A stretch of DNA of 64,000 nucleotides from Strigamia acuminata (lineage: Eukaryota; Arthropoda; Chilopoda; Geophilomorpha; Linotaeniidae), in contig OX442321.1 in the NCBI GenBank assembly GCA_949358305.1, positions 4,861,605 to 4,925,604 of the forward strand, given 5' to 3'. The first letter of the stretch is position 1; each line of letters begins with the position of its first letter. The notes beneath the pieces were generated by a model. It was given only the letters and a program-made list of their open reading frames with translations, did not search any database and was not told where the DNA came from. A program made the translations under genes and the position numbers. Below are positions 43,636-54,673 of this stretch, piece after piece.

Positions 43636-44172
43636 CTATTTTATTTCTGACTCTGCAATTTACGAATTTGGAAATAAATAATCAAAGAAATATTTTAATA
43701 CAATACAGAAAAATTTAAAAACTACCGTAAGCAGCAAAAAATAGTCTTTTTTTTCTAAAAAAATAATTTCTGAAAAGTACAAGATGATTGATCGAAACTT
43801 AGCAGAAAAAGCCATAAATTGGTTTCGATCCCTTCATTAAAAAAAAAAAAAACACATTTCCTTGAGAACTTGAAACTGAGTAAAACCCACTAAACATTAC
43901 AAAGTACTACCGGCTATTAAAATGTTGACAAATTATTCACAACACGTGTATATCGGTTCTTTTACTGCCGTGTGTCAAAAATCAATCTGATTGATCCTGC
44001 CAGACACCTCGGAGACACTCATACGTGCGCACAGACTCAATAGCTGTTGACATAAGCAAACAACTAAAAATTTAAATACCGATACATGTGTTAACTTTAA
44101 ACTTGTGATATTTTCCACGCAAACTCTGTTTAATCAAGTAAGCTGTATTGAATTTTCTTCTCGTCCTTTATA
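43636..44172. other. Upstream region of channel copy 6
   Basis: Holds another copy of the conserved block (gatgattgatcgaaac ... agccataaa) at ~43783-43825. No gene is seen. Confidence 0.55.
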
Positions 44173-44521
44173 CCTTGTTTACACCAACGGATGTACTTCC
44201 AATATTCACCCGGATTGTGTCGTGTTCACACCAAAAAGTTGATTCAATCAAACAAAACCGGATTTTAGTAGCAACAGGTTTTAGGAACACCTCGCTATAC
44301 AACAGCTGCCAACATGATTCGAATTTATTCATTTTCATTGTTATTAATTTATTTTTTAAATTTATTTTAAATATACTAATTCTAAAATCTAAATGTACAA
44401 ATACACGAAACAGTTTTTGGATTTTGTTATCGAATTGTGCGAACAGAGATCAGTGTTCACACCGATTATGGATCTATATCCGCAGCTTTGGCTGAGATCC
44501 AAAACCTTGGTGTAAACAAGG
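44173..44521. mobile_element. MITE with TA duplication, 349 bp
   Basis: Inverted ends CCTTGTTTACACCAA / TTGGTGTAAACAAGG, flanked by TA at 44171-44172 and 44522-44523. A second internal inverted pair 'ttcacacc' / 'gtgttcacac' is present. No transposase. Confidence 0.75.
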
Positions 44522-44638
44522 TATTAGTCTAATGTGTTTAATATGAACATCATAACTCAGGCTTAACTGTCTTTCAAACGCTAACTTCAAAACCTTTTAC
44601 AGAAGTTCATTTTCTCTCACGCACGTAATAAAAACCCA

Positions 44639-47600
44639 ATGGAACCACAACACTTTATTAAACCCAGCAGCAGCAAAAAAAGTATACAGAATAGAGAAAA
44701 AGCGAGATATGTTTACTCACTGAAATTTTTCAATCATTTGTGTACAACTGCTCTTTGATTCTGTAGGATCCACAATCAAAGGAAATGCAAAAGAGAGGTT
44801 CTTTATTCATAGAGGAAGTCTTAATAAGAATAAAAAGTGGAAACCTGATCGAGTGAATTTCAAGAGCGAAATCTTCGGCTACAAGTCGAAACGAGGCTTT
44901 GTATTCAATCTGTTGCACTTTCTAGTCATTACTCTCAGCACTATCACTTGCTCGTATCAAACTTACGATCGATTCAGCTATTTTCTATCTACACCGATCG
45001 ATACTCGAGTCAGGTTAATACGCAATTCATATTTCAAGTTTCCATCTATAACTATGTGTCCTGCACCCGGCAATTACGCTCCTTTGAATAAAATAAGAGA
45101 GGAAAATAATGAGCCACTAAATGAGAATACATGCATCAATATTCGTATTTCTGAATCCAAAAGCGATGGTTCCCATAATATTTCCACCTTTTGGAGTCTC
45201 ATGTCACTAGGCGAAACGTTGAATGTTTTCTTCGAAAATAGGGTAAATATCTTTGATTCTACTGTTATGTAATTTGAATAAAATTTCTCCGTTTTGCCAG
45301 AAACTCAATCCAGTCAATCCAGTCAAAGGATCGGAACCTTTTGAGCAAAGTGAAACCAAAACAGTTTTTGGCACTTGTTACACATATTCCTTCAGTAAGT
45401 TTAATAGTTTAAAAGCACCAATTTTTTTTAACAATGCATTTTGAATACGCCATTGTTTTGGTAGAAAATCTTGTTCGCTATGAAAAAAATGAACACAACT
45501 TATTCCTCTTCTTCGAGGACTCTTTAAAAAATTGTACACAACCAAGGGATATAGTATGGGTACGAATAAATACTGTATAAATAACTTAATAATATCGAAT
45601 AACTTCACTTAAGAAAATTTCAAAACCATGTATTATATTAAAACAGTTTATGCTCCACCACAATGATGATGACATCAAATACAACGTTTTAACTGGATAT
45701 ACACCAGTCGGTTCTCAGGACTACTTATCGTACGGCTTATCTGCAAAACGAGTTGGTTTCTAAAGCAATCATCCATTGCAAATGTAATAACGATAATTTC
45801 TCGTTCCAGTTCAAAAGTCTGAATCGAACATCAGACCCATGCCACAACACTCAAGCTGTAAGCCAGTGCCAGGTCAACTGCTTTGAAAATTTTCTGAAAA
45901 ATGTCGCCGAATGCCGGTAAGAAATAGTCTGACAGTCTGGCCTGCCAAGGCAAACCACAGGTAACCGTCACAACTAACGGATGGCCCTGGAATGAACTGA
46001 CCTAGGATGAGAGCAGGAGGAGACAAGGAGACCGCAGAAGTGTAACATGTGACATCATAACTACCATATTTTATCGATTAAAAGCCACTGCTCTCATTCA
46101 AAACTCCCATTTTTGTCAGCAATTACAATTTTGGTTTTTCATTTGTTCCATTTGTTTAATGTAACAAACGTCTGAAAGTCTGAAAGTCACAAACGAAGCA
46201 TACGTTCATCGTTCGTGAGGTTAAATACGGAAACAAAACCGTACTTTTGCAAAAAATACGGTATTCTTGGTGTCTCAGCCGCGGCTACTATTCGAGGGCG
46301 ACTCTTAATCGGTAATATACGGTAATCATAATTCATAGTTCATAATTCACTGTTCATGATGTCACATGTCACATGTTCAGCAGCCTAAGTCTTATTCACC
46401 AAGTGTGTGACCGTTTGGCCTACGTCACTTCACACACCGCCTGGTGGCCTAGCAGGGAAGGAGGTGAGCTGAGTGGTGTGGCGAGAGAGAGACGTTGCCA
46501 AGAGAGCCGAGAGTGAGGACGTGCCAAGGGTGGGCTGACACGGTCCGAGCGCCAGCAAAAACAACTGCTGACTCTGCTACTCTCGCCACTCACCACTGTG
46601 ACGCTCAGTAGCAGGATGAGAAGCCTGTTGCAGCCTCCATGAGCAGCTACATGGGTCGTACAGGTAAGTATGGCAGAGTGCGCGTCCGATGTGACCGACC
46701 ACGTTACCCATGGGGCTACCACCCTGCTTGTGACGGGTTGGTTGCTGGTGTAGCGTGCCTAACAACACTGCCACACAGTGAGATAGGTGACCCAACCCCT
46801 AGACAACGATTAAAGGCCAAAACCCAACAATCTGAGTCCCTGTCTCGTTCTTACGTGAGATATGCATCCCTCCCGTGGAGTAAATCCCCATACTTCGCGG
46901 ATAAGACCATATCCAGTCACAAGTGTTATGATAAAATTGGCTTTTTTACACCTTTTTACATCTTCGCACTCCCGAACTTTAGAACCTGGTTATGCCTCAG
47001 CTAATACGTAACCACTAACCACGTGTTTGATACTGTCTGCCTCCAATTTATCTTGATACAATGTGACGAAGTCGCTTCATTTCGTCGCCAATCATTTCGT
47101 CGACGCATTTTAAAAGCTGCGCCCGCCTCATGTTCTCCTAAGAATGACCGGACCTCACCTTCCCACTTTTTTTTTTAAAATCTAATCCCCTCCAGGAAGT
47201 GATAGTCGGCGCCGAAATGCTTGGCGACAAAACGATCGGAAACGAAATGAACAGACCCGAATGTCACGCCCAAGTCACAACATTACATTTCCGCTCACAC
47301 GTAATTATTGATGCAAACTAACAGATTACCAATGACTGCTGCTACTGACCTCCCGTTGTGTGCCAATGATGACCATCTAGAAGAGCGTATCAATAAACTG
47401 TGGGACTTGGCCAAAGAATTTAATTATTTTGAAAAATGCACTTGTCCTAAAATTTGCGATGAAACTTCGTACACTGATCATTTGAAAAAAAGCAAAACGG
47501 ATTATGTCAGCGCCAAAATATTCCTCTCCGTTGACGATAATGCGATTGAAGAAATTGAGGAATTTTACAGTTACTCGTTCGTATCGTTGATGTGCGATGT

Positions 47601-47703
47601 CGGTGGCAATTTGGGTCTCTTTTTAGGATTGAGCCTCCCTGCCATATTCGACATTGCAGATTCAATCATCACATACTCTTTCGCTTTCAAATACTTAAAA
47701 TAA
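44639..47703 (+). CDS. DEG/ENaC channel copy 6 (intact, repeat-filled intron 6)
   Basis: Exons 44639-44681, 44767-45242, 45301-45394, 45465-45559, 45647-45751, 45810-45916 and 47325-47703; 432 aa, all GT-AG with closing phases. Exon 1 encodes M-E-P-Q-H-F-I-K-P and is supported by the matching short first exon of copy 7. TM1 is F-N-L-L-H-F-L-V-I-T-L, followed by Y-D-R-F-S-Y-F-L-S and F-P-S-I-T-M-C-P. The last exon has C-T-C-P-K-I-C and the pore G-G-N-L-G-L-F-L-G-L-S, then an acidic D-I-A-D end to TM2 like most family members. Intron 6 is 1408 bases against ~50-70 in paralogues, because a solo LTR and other repeats have entered it. It should function as a sodium-channel subunit if the long intron is spliced. 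Confidence 0.84.
46406..46921. mobile_element. Solo LTR, TGTGAC...GTCACA family, copy 2
   Basis: 516 bp, starts TGTGACCG and ends CAGTCACA, with AGTG on both sides (46402-46405, 46922-46925). Related to 20989-21544. It lies in intron 6 of channel copy 6. Confidence 0.82.
47062..47275. repeat. Possible imperfect inverted-repeat element
   Basis: 'tcatttcgtcgccaatcatt' on the left and the inverted 'gaaatgcttggcgacaaaac' and 'gaaacgaaatga' on the right suggest a MITE in intron 6 of copy 6. No clean target duplication. Confidence 0.4.
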
Positions 47704-48359
47704 ATCTAATATTAAAATAATACCATTAAATTCAGCATAGTAATATCTTGTAACTGCATCAAATAAATTAGCATTCTATTAAGTATAAGGTATTATAAAT
47801 ATTCTAATAATGTCAAATGATTATCTCTCCTTGTATGTTTCGTTTATTTGGAAAATAATAAAATTCATATATCGTATTGTCCTAGTCTCATCATAATTCT
47901 ACATTTACTCAATTCCAAATACAGTATTTGTCTACCAACGTGTTTTACTTACTCACAACGTAAAAAGTTTAAAATTGTGATGAGTTATTGTCATAGTTCC
48001 AAGACAAGACACCAATACTTCTATTCCCAGTAAATGAACCATAGATCTACATAATACAGTATTTGATACTGCATTTTATTGACGTACAACTCCGTCCTAT
48101 GTGGACAGTCCTTTTTGGTGTTAATAAAAACTAGTGCCAGCAACTAAAATAGCAACTGGTGCCAACTCCAATTGTTGGCAAACCTTAACCAAACCACAGG
48201 CTCACAAGCAAACCTCACAATGACACGGTGGGAAACATTTCCAATCAAAAGATGGTGCTTAAAGGTAATAGGAGACTAAATCCAGAATTAAATAAAATAA
48301 AATAATGTTTTTAATTTGTTTAAGTCACATCGTTCTTGCCTACTTTAACGCAGTACTGC
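47704..48359. other. 3' flank of copy 6, no gene
   Basis: AT-rich. A phrase near 47970-48000 ('ttgtgatgagttattgtcat') resembles the sequence upstream of copies 1 and 3. Nothing else recognised. Confidence 0.45.
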
Positions 48360-48965
48360 TGGGTTCCCACTCGACTGAAACAGAGCAGAAAATCCAGTTT
48401 TCTGCCCAGTATATTTTCTGCTATGACGTCACTTCCTGTTATTTGGGCAGAAAATAAGGAGCAGAAAACCCCATCAGCCAATCAGATGATTTTCTGCCCA
48501 GTGACGTCATAATGACCTTTGGTCACTTGTAATAAAAATTCTAATTTGGGTCGATTGAGAAAAATCTCTTACCCAAATTTGTTTTTCTTTTTTTTTTTGT
48601 GTACTATTCATTTATTACAAATAAAAATAGCACTCAGAAATACGAATAAAGCAGTGTTTGTGTTGAGGTTTTTGAAGCAATAAGACTGTGATTTTGGTTG
48701 AACAACGGTGTTTAATTGCCCATTGAACATCAAAGATGTCCGCAAGGTCGAGAGAACATAAAACAACTACAGTTATGACATCACGAGGTCATACATCAAG
48801 ATTTTTGACCCGTGACATCAGTCAATCATTAGAAACTGAACAAATCTTAATAATTACATTACCAATTCGAAATATAATCCTAACATTTCCTCCTATTTTC
48901 GGAGTGAGTAAATTTCTACATTTCATTTATACAATCCAACCAATAAACAATAAAGATTAAATTAA

Positions 48966-51900
48966 CTATTCAAATGACTTGAGATCTTCCAAGCATCTTT
49001 GAAGTTTTGGTCCGGTTAACGCCTTCGTCAGGAAATCCGCTTGCATCCGTTCGCTTGCGATGTGCTTAACCTTTATACCGCTTCTTAATAATTCTTCTTT
49101 GGTGAAGTGATATCGTCTATTCATCAACTTTGTACGCATCCGCTGCGTTGCTCCTTCCAATATTTGTATAGCGCCAGAGTTATCATTATAAATAACTTTG
49201 TTTTCGGTATCCATTGTCTTTCCACATAATTCTATCAGAAGGAATTCAGTCCAGATCAATTCTTGGAGTGCTTCTGCAATTGCGTTCAGCTCGCTTTCAG
49301 TTGCCGAAAGCGCAACAGTCCGTTGCTTCGAGCTTCTCCAGTTAAGCAAGCTGTCACCATGTTTGATGACATATCCAGTGAAGGATTTCGCATCAACACT
49401 GGAATCCCATGATGCATCTGCGTAGCAATGGATCTCTCCAGGCTGCCTGCGGTAGAATAAACCTTGGTCTGCTGTTCCTTTTATGTATCTGAACACTCTT
49501 TTGATGGCTTGCAAGTGTATGGCTCTGGGGTCTTTGTTATACTGCGATAACGAACTCACAGCGTAGCTTACATCGGGGCGGGTCCCTGTTGCAAGATACA
49601 TTATTGTTCCCACCATTTCCTGGTAGAATTTGGCGTCTATCTTCTTACTTTCTTCATAAACGTCCAAATTTTGATTCGGGTCAAGTGGGGTTACTGCTGC
49701 GTTACAGTCTGTTAAGCCATATTTTTGCAACACTTTCCTGATGTATTTGTGTTGTGAAAGGAATATGCCGTCCTTTCTTTGATCCACCTCCATACCGAGT
49801 ATAAAAGTCAACTCCCCAAGATGTACAAGTTCTATTTTCTTGGACAGCTGTCCCATAACCTGCTTTTTGAATTCTGGCGTTGAACTTAGCGTCACAGTGT
49901 CATCGACGTATAATCCCAAATAAAGGAAATCTTTGTTTCTTCTCAACAAGAATAAGCACGGGTCACATAGTGACTGCTTGAATCCTAATTTCAGAAGTTC
50001 CTTCCGCATCTTTTTGAACCAGCAGAGTCCGCTCTGCTTAAGACCGTAGATGCTCTTTAATAAATGGCAAACTTTGCCTTTGTCACGTGTTGTATAACCC
50101 TGCGGTGCAAGCATAAAAATAGTCTCTTTGAGTTTTCCATGAAGATACGCCGTCTTCACATCATCTTGCTCAATTTCGATGCCCATCCTGGCTCCAATAT
50201 TGATTAACATACGTAAAGTCTCCATTCGTATGACAGGGGCGTAGGTTTCATGGTAGTCTGTCCCTGGTCTCTGTGCATAACCAGCGGCTACGAGGCGTGC
50301 CTTGTACAGAGGGTTTTTTCCAAACTTGTCAGTTTTTAAGCGATAAACCCACTTCGACTTAATGGGTCTTGCTCCCTTCGGTAAGTCAACCTCTTCCCAT
50401 ACCTCATGAGTTGCCATAGATCCCATCTCTTCATTCATGGCATGCACCCATTCATCTCGTTGGGGCGAACTCATTGCTTCTTTATAAGAGGAGGGAACGA
50501 TGAATTCTGCTCGATACGCTGTATGTTCGGATTTGCGTTTTTTTCGCTTCGAGCGTCTCAACCCAGGCGTGATTGCGGGATTGGGTTCCGACAATTTGCG
50601 CTTTCTCTCTTCTTCCGCTCTTTTAGAACGACGTAATCCGGATGGGCCCGCTTGATTATCCGAAATTCCCTGTTTCCGCTGTTGCAAAACTTCTTTTGTC
50701 GTTCCCTTTGGACGACCTCGTTTGGGCTTCTGCTGCTCCTCTTCCTCTGATTCTGTCGACGATTCTGACTCTTCGTGATCTGGTAATTCCTCCGAGCTCG
50801 ATTCGAAGAAGTCCGGTGCCGACCCGAAAGATTCGTCGTCATCATCGTCGCCTTCCTCTTCCCCCAGAGGAACTGGAATGGGGTCCTTATGGGTAAGTGG
50901 AGGTCCAATGTCCATTTCAACTTCCTTTTCCAGCTGCTCTGGTGGTAATAGACAGAATCCCAATTTTCCTTCTTCGAACTGGACGTTACGTACTTCCATA
51001 ATACGCTCCAATTCGGGTAAATAAATTCGATAAGCCTTGCGTTTCAATGAATATCCAACAAATATCCCTTTTTGCGTTTTTGCTTCTAATTTAGTTTGCT
51101 GAAATTTTGGTTTTAAGACGTGCGCAATGCATCCAAATCTTCTTAAATGTTCAACTGTTGGCGTGTGATTTGTCCATTTCTCTTCAGGACTCCTCCCATG
51201 CACAGAAGTCATACATAAATTTCTACTGTGTACTGCTGCTTGTACAGCTTCGCCCCAAAACGGTTTCGGTAATTTAGACTCGAGTAGCATTGTCCTCGCT
51301 GCCTCCATTATGGTTCTGTTTGCACGTTCGGAAATCCCATTTGACTGTGCCGAATATGCAGTCGTAAATTCGTGCTTGATTCCTTTCTTCTTGAAGAAAT
51401 CAGCCAGCGATGACGCAACAAACTCACCGCCATTGTCGCTTCGTACTCGTTTTACAAGCAAACCCATCTGTACTTCTTGTTCTTGGACAAAATCCTGAAA
51501 TACTTCTGATGTTTGGCCTTTAGTTTGCAGAATCTTGACAAAGATCTTCCTACTGGTGTCGTCCACGATGGTTAGGACGTAGTTACCATCCGCATAAGTT
51601 GGAGGATTTATTTGTCCGACCAAGTCCAAATGTAAAAGCTCTAGTATTCTTGAGGATTGCTTCCCCTTCACTGCACTGTAAGGCTTGGCTGTGCTCTTCC
51701 CTTCAATGCAGGCTTCACACGTGGCAGGAACATCCTTTTTCATCGTCAATCCTCGAACAATGCGTTGTTCCGACATCTGCATGAGCGTGCGGAAGTTGAC
51801 ATGCGCTAAGCGCTTATGCCATAATTCTTGTGTTACAAGGTTGGCTTCTTCTATTTGTTTCGTTTTTTCTTTTAGAAAGAAACTGTCTCCTCTTCGATTG

Positions 51901-53150
51901 GCTTCCATCATGACTTGGTCTTTATCGTTGAGGATTTGTGCCACATTCTTCATAAACAAGACTTTGCAACCTGAATCTACTATTTTCGGAACTGACAAAA
52001 GGTGTTTCTTCAACTTGGGTACATACAACACATTTTCCAATTTAATGTGTGCACGTGGTGTCTTTAACTCCATTTGCCCTTTTCCATCTGCTTGCAATTC
52101 AGTCCCTACTCCTGCTAGGCCTATTTTCTGTATTCCCTCATCAAATTGAGTGAATTTTGCTCGTTTAGACGTCATATGGCTCGATGCGCCAGAGTCAAGA
52201 AGCCATTCGAGGGAAATATCTGTCGTTTCAATTTCCTCTTCGTGCGTGACGTGAAAAGTGAAATAAAACTCCGGTTCATCCGCGTCCGTTGCGATTGCAG
52301 CCGCCTCCTTTTTGGTGTTCCCGCGTCCGCGACCCGCCGGTTTTTGCTTGGTGTCGTCAGTGCGGTTCTTTTCCACTTTGGGCCGCCAACAATCACGCGA
52401 AAAATGTCCTGGCTTATTGCAATTAAAGCATTTAAAACCTGTTTTCTTCTTGGCTTTGTATGCGCTTTCCGTCAAATTTTCCCGCCCAAAATCCGGATTT
52501 CCACGTCGATGTTCGCGTTCTTCCTGTTTGAGTTGGGCACGAACGTCATCTAATGACAGCGTCTTGTTCGCATTTAGCGCCTTCTTTACCATATTAAACT
52601 CGGCTCTCAAACCGTGTAAAATATAAGATGTCATTTCTCTATCTGTGAGAATTTTACCCAATTCAGCGCTTTTTGTTGCGAGAGCTTCCGACCGATCCAT
52701 AAAAGCGTCGACATCTTCTGATTTGCTCATTCTAAGTTGAGCTAATTCAAAAGTCAAGTCAATCTTCTGATCTTCTATTCTTCCCGCCATGTGCGCTTCA
52801 ATTTTCTCCCACAACGCTTTTGCGTTTTCATCACGGCTGTATCGCATGGCTTGCTGAGATGAGAGTGTCAGGGCAATGATTGTGAGTGCCTGTGAATTCT
52901 TCTTGTCCCACTCTTTCCATTTTTTCAATGCATCATCGTAATCTGGGTCTGCTGGGTCGGCGGGTTTGGCTGGTCCTACTTCTATTATAGCTTCATCCCA
53001 AAGCTCTTTGACACGCAGAATGCCTCGCACCTTCATTCGCCATAAGAAGTAGTTGGTGTTAGTTAATTTCTCAACACTAGCAACATTTGCTATCCCGGCA
53101 TCCGTCGTCGCCATTTTGTTTTTCCCTTTGATAATAAATATCCGAATCAA
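48966..53150 (-). CDS. Copia Gag-Pol polyprotein
   Basis: 1394 aa from the first ATG (53150); the ATG at 53114 (residue 13, context aaaATGGcg) is the more likely start. Order as in Copia elements, integrase before RT: Gag with a UBN2-like region, one CCHC knuckle C-F-N-C-N-K-P-G-H-F-S-R-D-C (~241-254), protease L-L-D-S-G-A-S-S-H (~317), integrase zinc site H-x-R-L-A-H...C-E-A-C and core (L-D-L-V-G; S-D-N-G-G-E-F; S-E-R-A-N-R-T), a charged Ser/Glu-rich linker with R-R-S-K-R repeats, RT with Y-V-D-D (~1080), and RNase H with A-D-A-S-W-D, T-E-S-E and Y-N-D-N-S-G-A. No stop or missing catalytic residue is seen. It provides every enzyme for reverse transcription and integration. Confidence 0.94.
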   Translation of the reverse strand: MIRIFIIKGKNKMATTDAGIANVASVEKLTNTNYFLWRMKVRGILRVKELWDEAIIEVGPAKPADPADPDYDDALKKWKEWDKKNSQALTIIALTLSSQQAMRYSRDENAKALWEKIEAHMAGRIEDQKIDLTFELAQLRMSKSEDVDAFMDRSEALATKSAELGKILTDREMTSYILHGLRAEFNMVKKALNANKTLSLDDVRAQLKQEEREHRRGNPDFGRENLTESAYKAKKKTGFKCFNCNKPGHFSRDCWRPKVEKNRTDDTKQKPAGRGRGNTKKEAAAIATDADEPEFYFTFHVTHEEEIETTDISLEWLLDSGASSHMTSKRAKFTQFDEGIQKIGLAGVGTELQADGKGQMELKTPRAHIKLENVLYVPKLKKHLLSVPKIVDSGCKVLFMKNVAQILNDKDQVMMEANRRGDSFFLKEKTKQIEEANLVTQELWHKRLAHVNFRTLMQMSEQRIVRGLTMKKDVPATCEACIEGKSTAKPYSAVKGKQSSRILELLHLDLVGQINPPTYADGNYVLTIVDDTSRKIFVKILQTKGQTSEVFQDFVQEQEVQMGLLVKRVRSDNGGEFVASSLADFFKKKGIKHEFTTAYSAQSNGISERANRTIMEAARTMLLESKLPKPFWGEAVQAAVHSRNLCMTSVHGRSPEEKWTNHTPTVEHLRRFGCIAHVLKPKFQQTKLEAKTQKGIFVGYSLKRKAYRIYLPELERIMEVRNVQFEEGKLGFCLLPPEQLEKEVEMDIGPPLTHKDPIPVPLGEEEGDDDDDESFGSAPDFFESSSEELPDHEESESSTESEEEEQQKPKRGRPKGTTKEVLQQRKQGISDNQAGPSGLRRSKRAEEERKRKLSEPNPAITPGLRRSKRKKRKSEHTAYRAEFIVPSSYKEAMSSPQRDEWVHAMNEEMGSMATHEVWEEVDLPKGARPIKSKWVYRLKTDKFGKNPLYKARLVAAGYAQRPGTDYHETYAPVIRMETLRMLINIGARMGIEIEQDDVKTAYLHGKLKETIFMLAPQGYTTRDKGKVCHLLKSIYGLKQSGLCWFKKMRKELLKLGFKQSLCDPCLFLLRRNKDFLYLGLYVDDTVTLSSTPEFKKQVMGQLSKKIELVHLGELTFILGMEVDQRKDGIFLSQHKYIRKVLQKYGLTDCNAAVTPLDPNQNLDVYEESKKIDAKFYQEMVGTIMYLATGTRPDVSYAVSSLSQYNKDPRAIHLQAIKRVFRYIKGTADQGLFYRRQPGEIHCYADASWDSSVDAKSFTGYVIKHGDSLLNWRSSKQRTVALSATESELNAIAEALQELIWTEFLLIELCGKTMDTENKVIYNDNSGAIQILEGATQRMRTKLMNRRYHFTKEELLRSGIKVKHIASERMQADFLTKALTGPKLQRCLEDLKSFE

Positions 53151-53631
53151 CCGTCTTATTTAAACAATAAAATACGTTGATACTTATCTATTTCAGTGCC
53201 TTGTATTTTCCCAGGCACATGAAATGTATACACCGTTGTTTTCCTTCGTTTTTCGACACGTAGCGATGTCAACTCGTTTTCCGCGTTGTCGTCGGTCGTA
53301 CGTCTCGTATGCGCTCCGCCGACGTCGTTCAAACGTTCGTCGTTTCTCGTCCTGCGTCGAATCTGCTTCCCGGAGTCGTTCGACGCTTCACACCGCTATT
53401 TCCGAGTACAAAACAAAGCTTAAGTGGGCTTATATGTCGCAAAGACCGCCCTAATTTCGACAAATACTTAGCTTCTACTGTGCCTGTAAATCCTAGGCAC
53501 AATTATTCTCGTTTCGCGATGTAACCGCTTCAATTTGGACCGTGATGGCTTCCGTGCACTCGCCCGTCAATTCCGACACTCGTACGTCGCTCGTACGTTC
53601 ACAATATCCGAAATTTGAACGTGCGCTGCAG

Positions 53632-53651
53632 GAAACCATCCTCTGCTACCA
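53632..53651 (-). promoter_or_regulatory. Copia primer binding site, initiator tRNA-Met
   Basis: The + strand bases 53632-53651 equal the last 20 bases (with CCA) of animal initiator tRNA-Met, from known tRNA sequences, one base from the 5' LTR. The 3' end of the tRNA is used, unlike the internal tRNA fragment reported for Drosophila copia. Confidence 0.85.
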
Positions 53652-54045
53652 ATGTTGAGGTTTTTGAAGCAATAAGACTGTGATTTTGGTTGAACAACGG
53701 TGTTTAATTGCCCATTGAACATCAAAGATGTCCGCAAGGTCGAGAGAACATAAAACAACTACAGTTATGACATCACGAGGTCATACATCAAGATTTTTGA
53801 CCCGTGACATCAGTCAATCATTAGAAACTGAACAAATCTTAATAATTACATTACCAATTCGAAATATAATCCTAACAGTTTGCATTGTTGGCATCCATTT
53901 TTAAATGCTGCAAAATGAATTATGGGATATTTTCTGCGATATTTTTCTGCCCACTTTTCTGCCAGATGGGAATCAACAACAGAAAAGATAAATTTTCTGC
54001 CCTGAAAATTTTCTGCTGACAGAATTCAGTCGAGTGGAACCCAGC

Positions 54046-54672
54046 ATAAAGAAAATAACGATTGAAAAAATCAATTTCTATAACTGATTGCACTTACTGC
54101 CGAATCAATGTTGTGCCATTTCAACTCGTAGAGAAAATAACGAAAGAAAAAATTCAATTTTCATAACTCAACATACTATATAGAATTTCACCACAATAGC
54201 ACTCATAAATATATATTGCATTTTCCACATTAATCTGAATTACAAAAAAAAAAAAAAGATTTCATTAACAAATGGCCTTGCAACATTCTGAATACAATAT
54301 GGATTTTTCTTGCCTTGGTAAACAGAACTGACAGAAACTTCAGAGAAAACATAAAATATTTCATTAGAAATTAATTCCACAAGCGATACCATCTGAAGAA
54401 ACTCATTCCCAGCAAAGTAAAGGTTTTGAATTTTCTAACCATCTCTGTACAAAATGTTAGTTAATTAGCTAAGTAAATTTATTGTAACTATGATATATGT
54501 TACCATGGATCTATAAATAGAAATTTTTGTTGTTGGAATAAACAATGCACTGCTCATATTGTACAACAATCAAATAGCATGTCAACCTTTATTCTCCTCA
54601 AATAGGGTTAGCTCAACACTAAACAGCACATTTTGAAGCAGTTTGACCAGGATTAAATCATTCTTAATAAAT
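54046..54672. other. Spacer upstream of channel copy 7
   Basis: AT-rich with no gene recognised. An 'aataaacaatgcac' signal lies near 54536. Confidence 0.45.
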
Positions 54673-54673
54673 A

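Larger units (their letters stand above)
48661..53877 (-). mobile_element. Copia-type LTR retrotransposon, apparently intact
   Basis: Identical 225-bp LTRs at 48661-48885 and 53653-53877 (element-sense TGTTAGG...CCTCAACA), a 5-bp GTTTG duplication (48656-48660, 53878-53882), a full-length primer site and a single unbroken polyprotein. The element-sense polypurine tract 'aataggaggaaa' abuts the 3' LTR at 48886. Identical LTRs and an open frame suggest a very recent, potentially active copy. Confidence 0.95.
48360..54045. mobile_element. TIR element (MITE) split by the Copia insertion
   Basis: Ends 'gctgggttcc-actcgactga' at ~48359 and its inversion 'cagtcgagtggaacccagc' at ~54027-54045. The two parts, 48360-48660 and 53878-54045, total ~465 bp and are full of 'ttttctgccc' and 'gcagaaaat' units in both orientations. 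No target duplication was identified, so the superfamily is open. Confidence 0.65.

Noticed and set aside
44148..44495. 115-codon frame upstream of channel copy 6
   Set aside because: It lies almost entirely within the TA-flanked MITE at 44173-44521.
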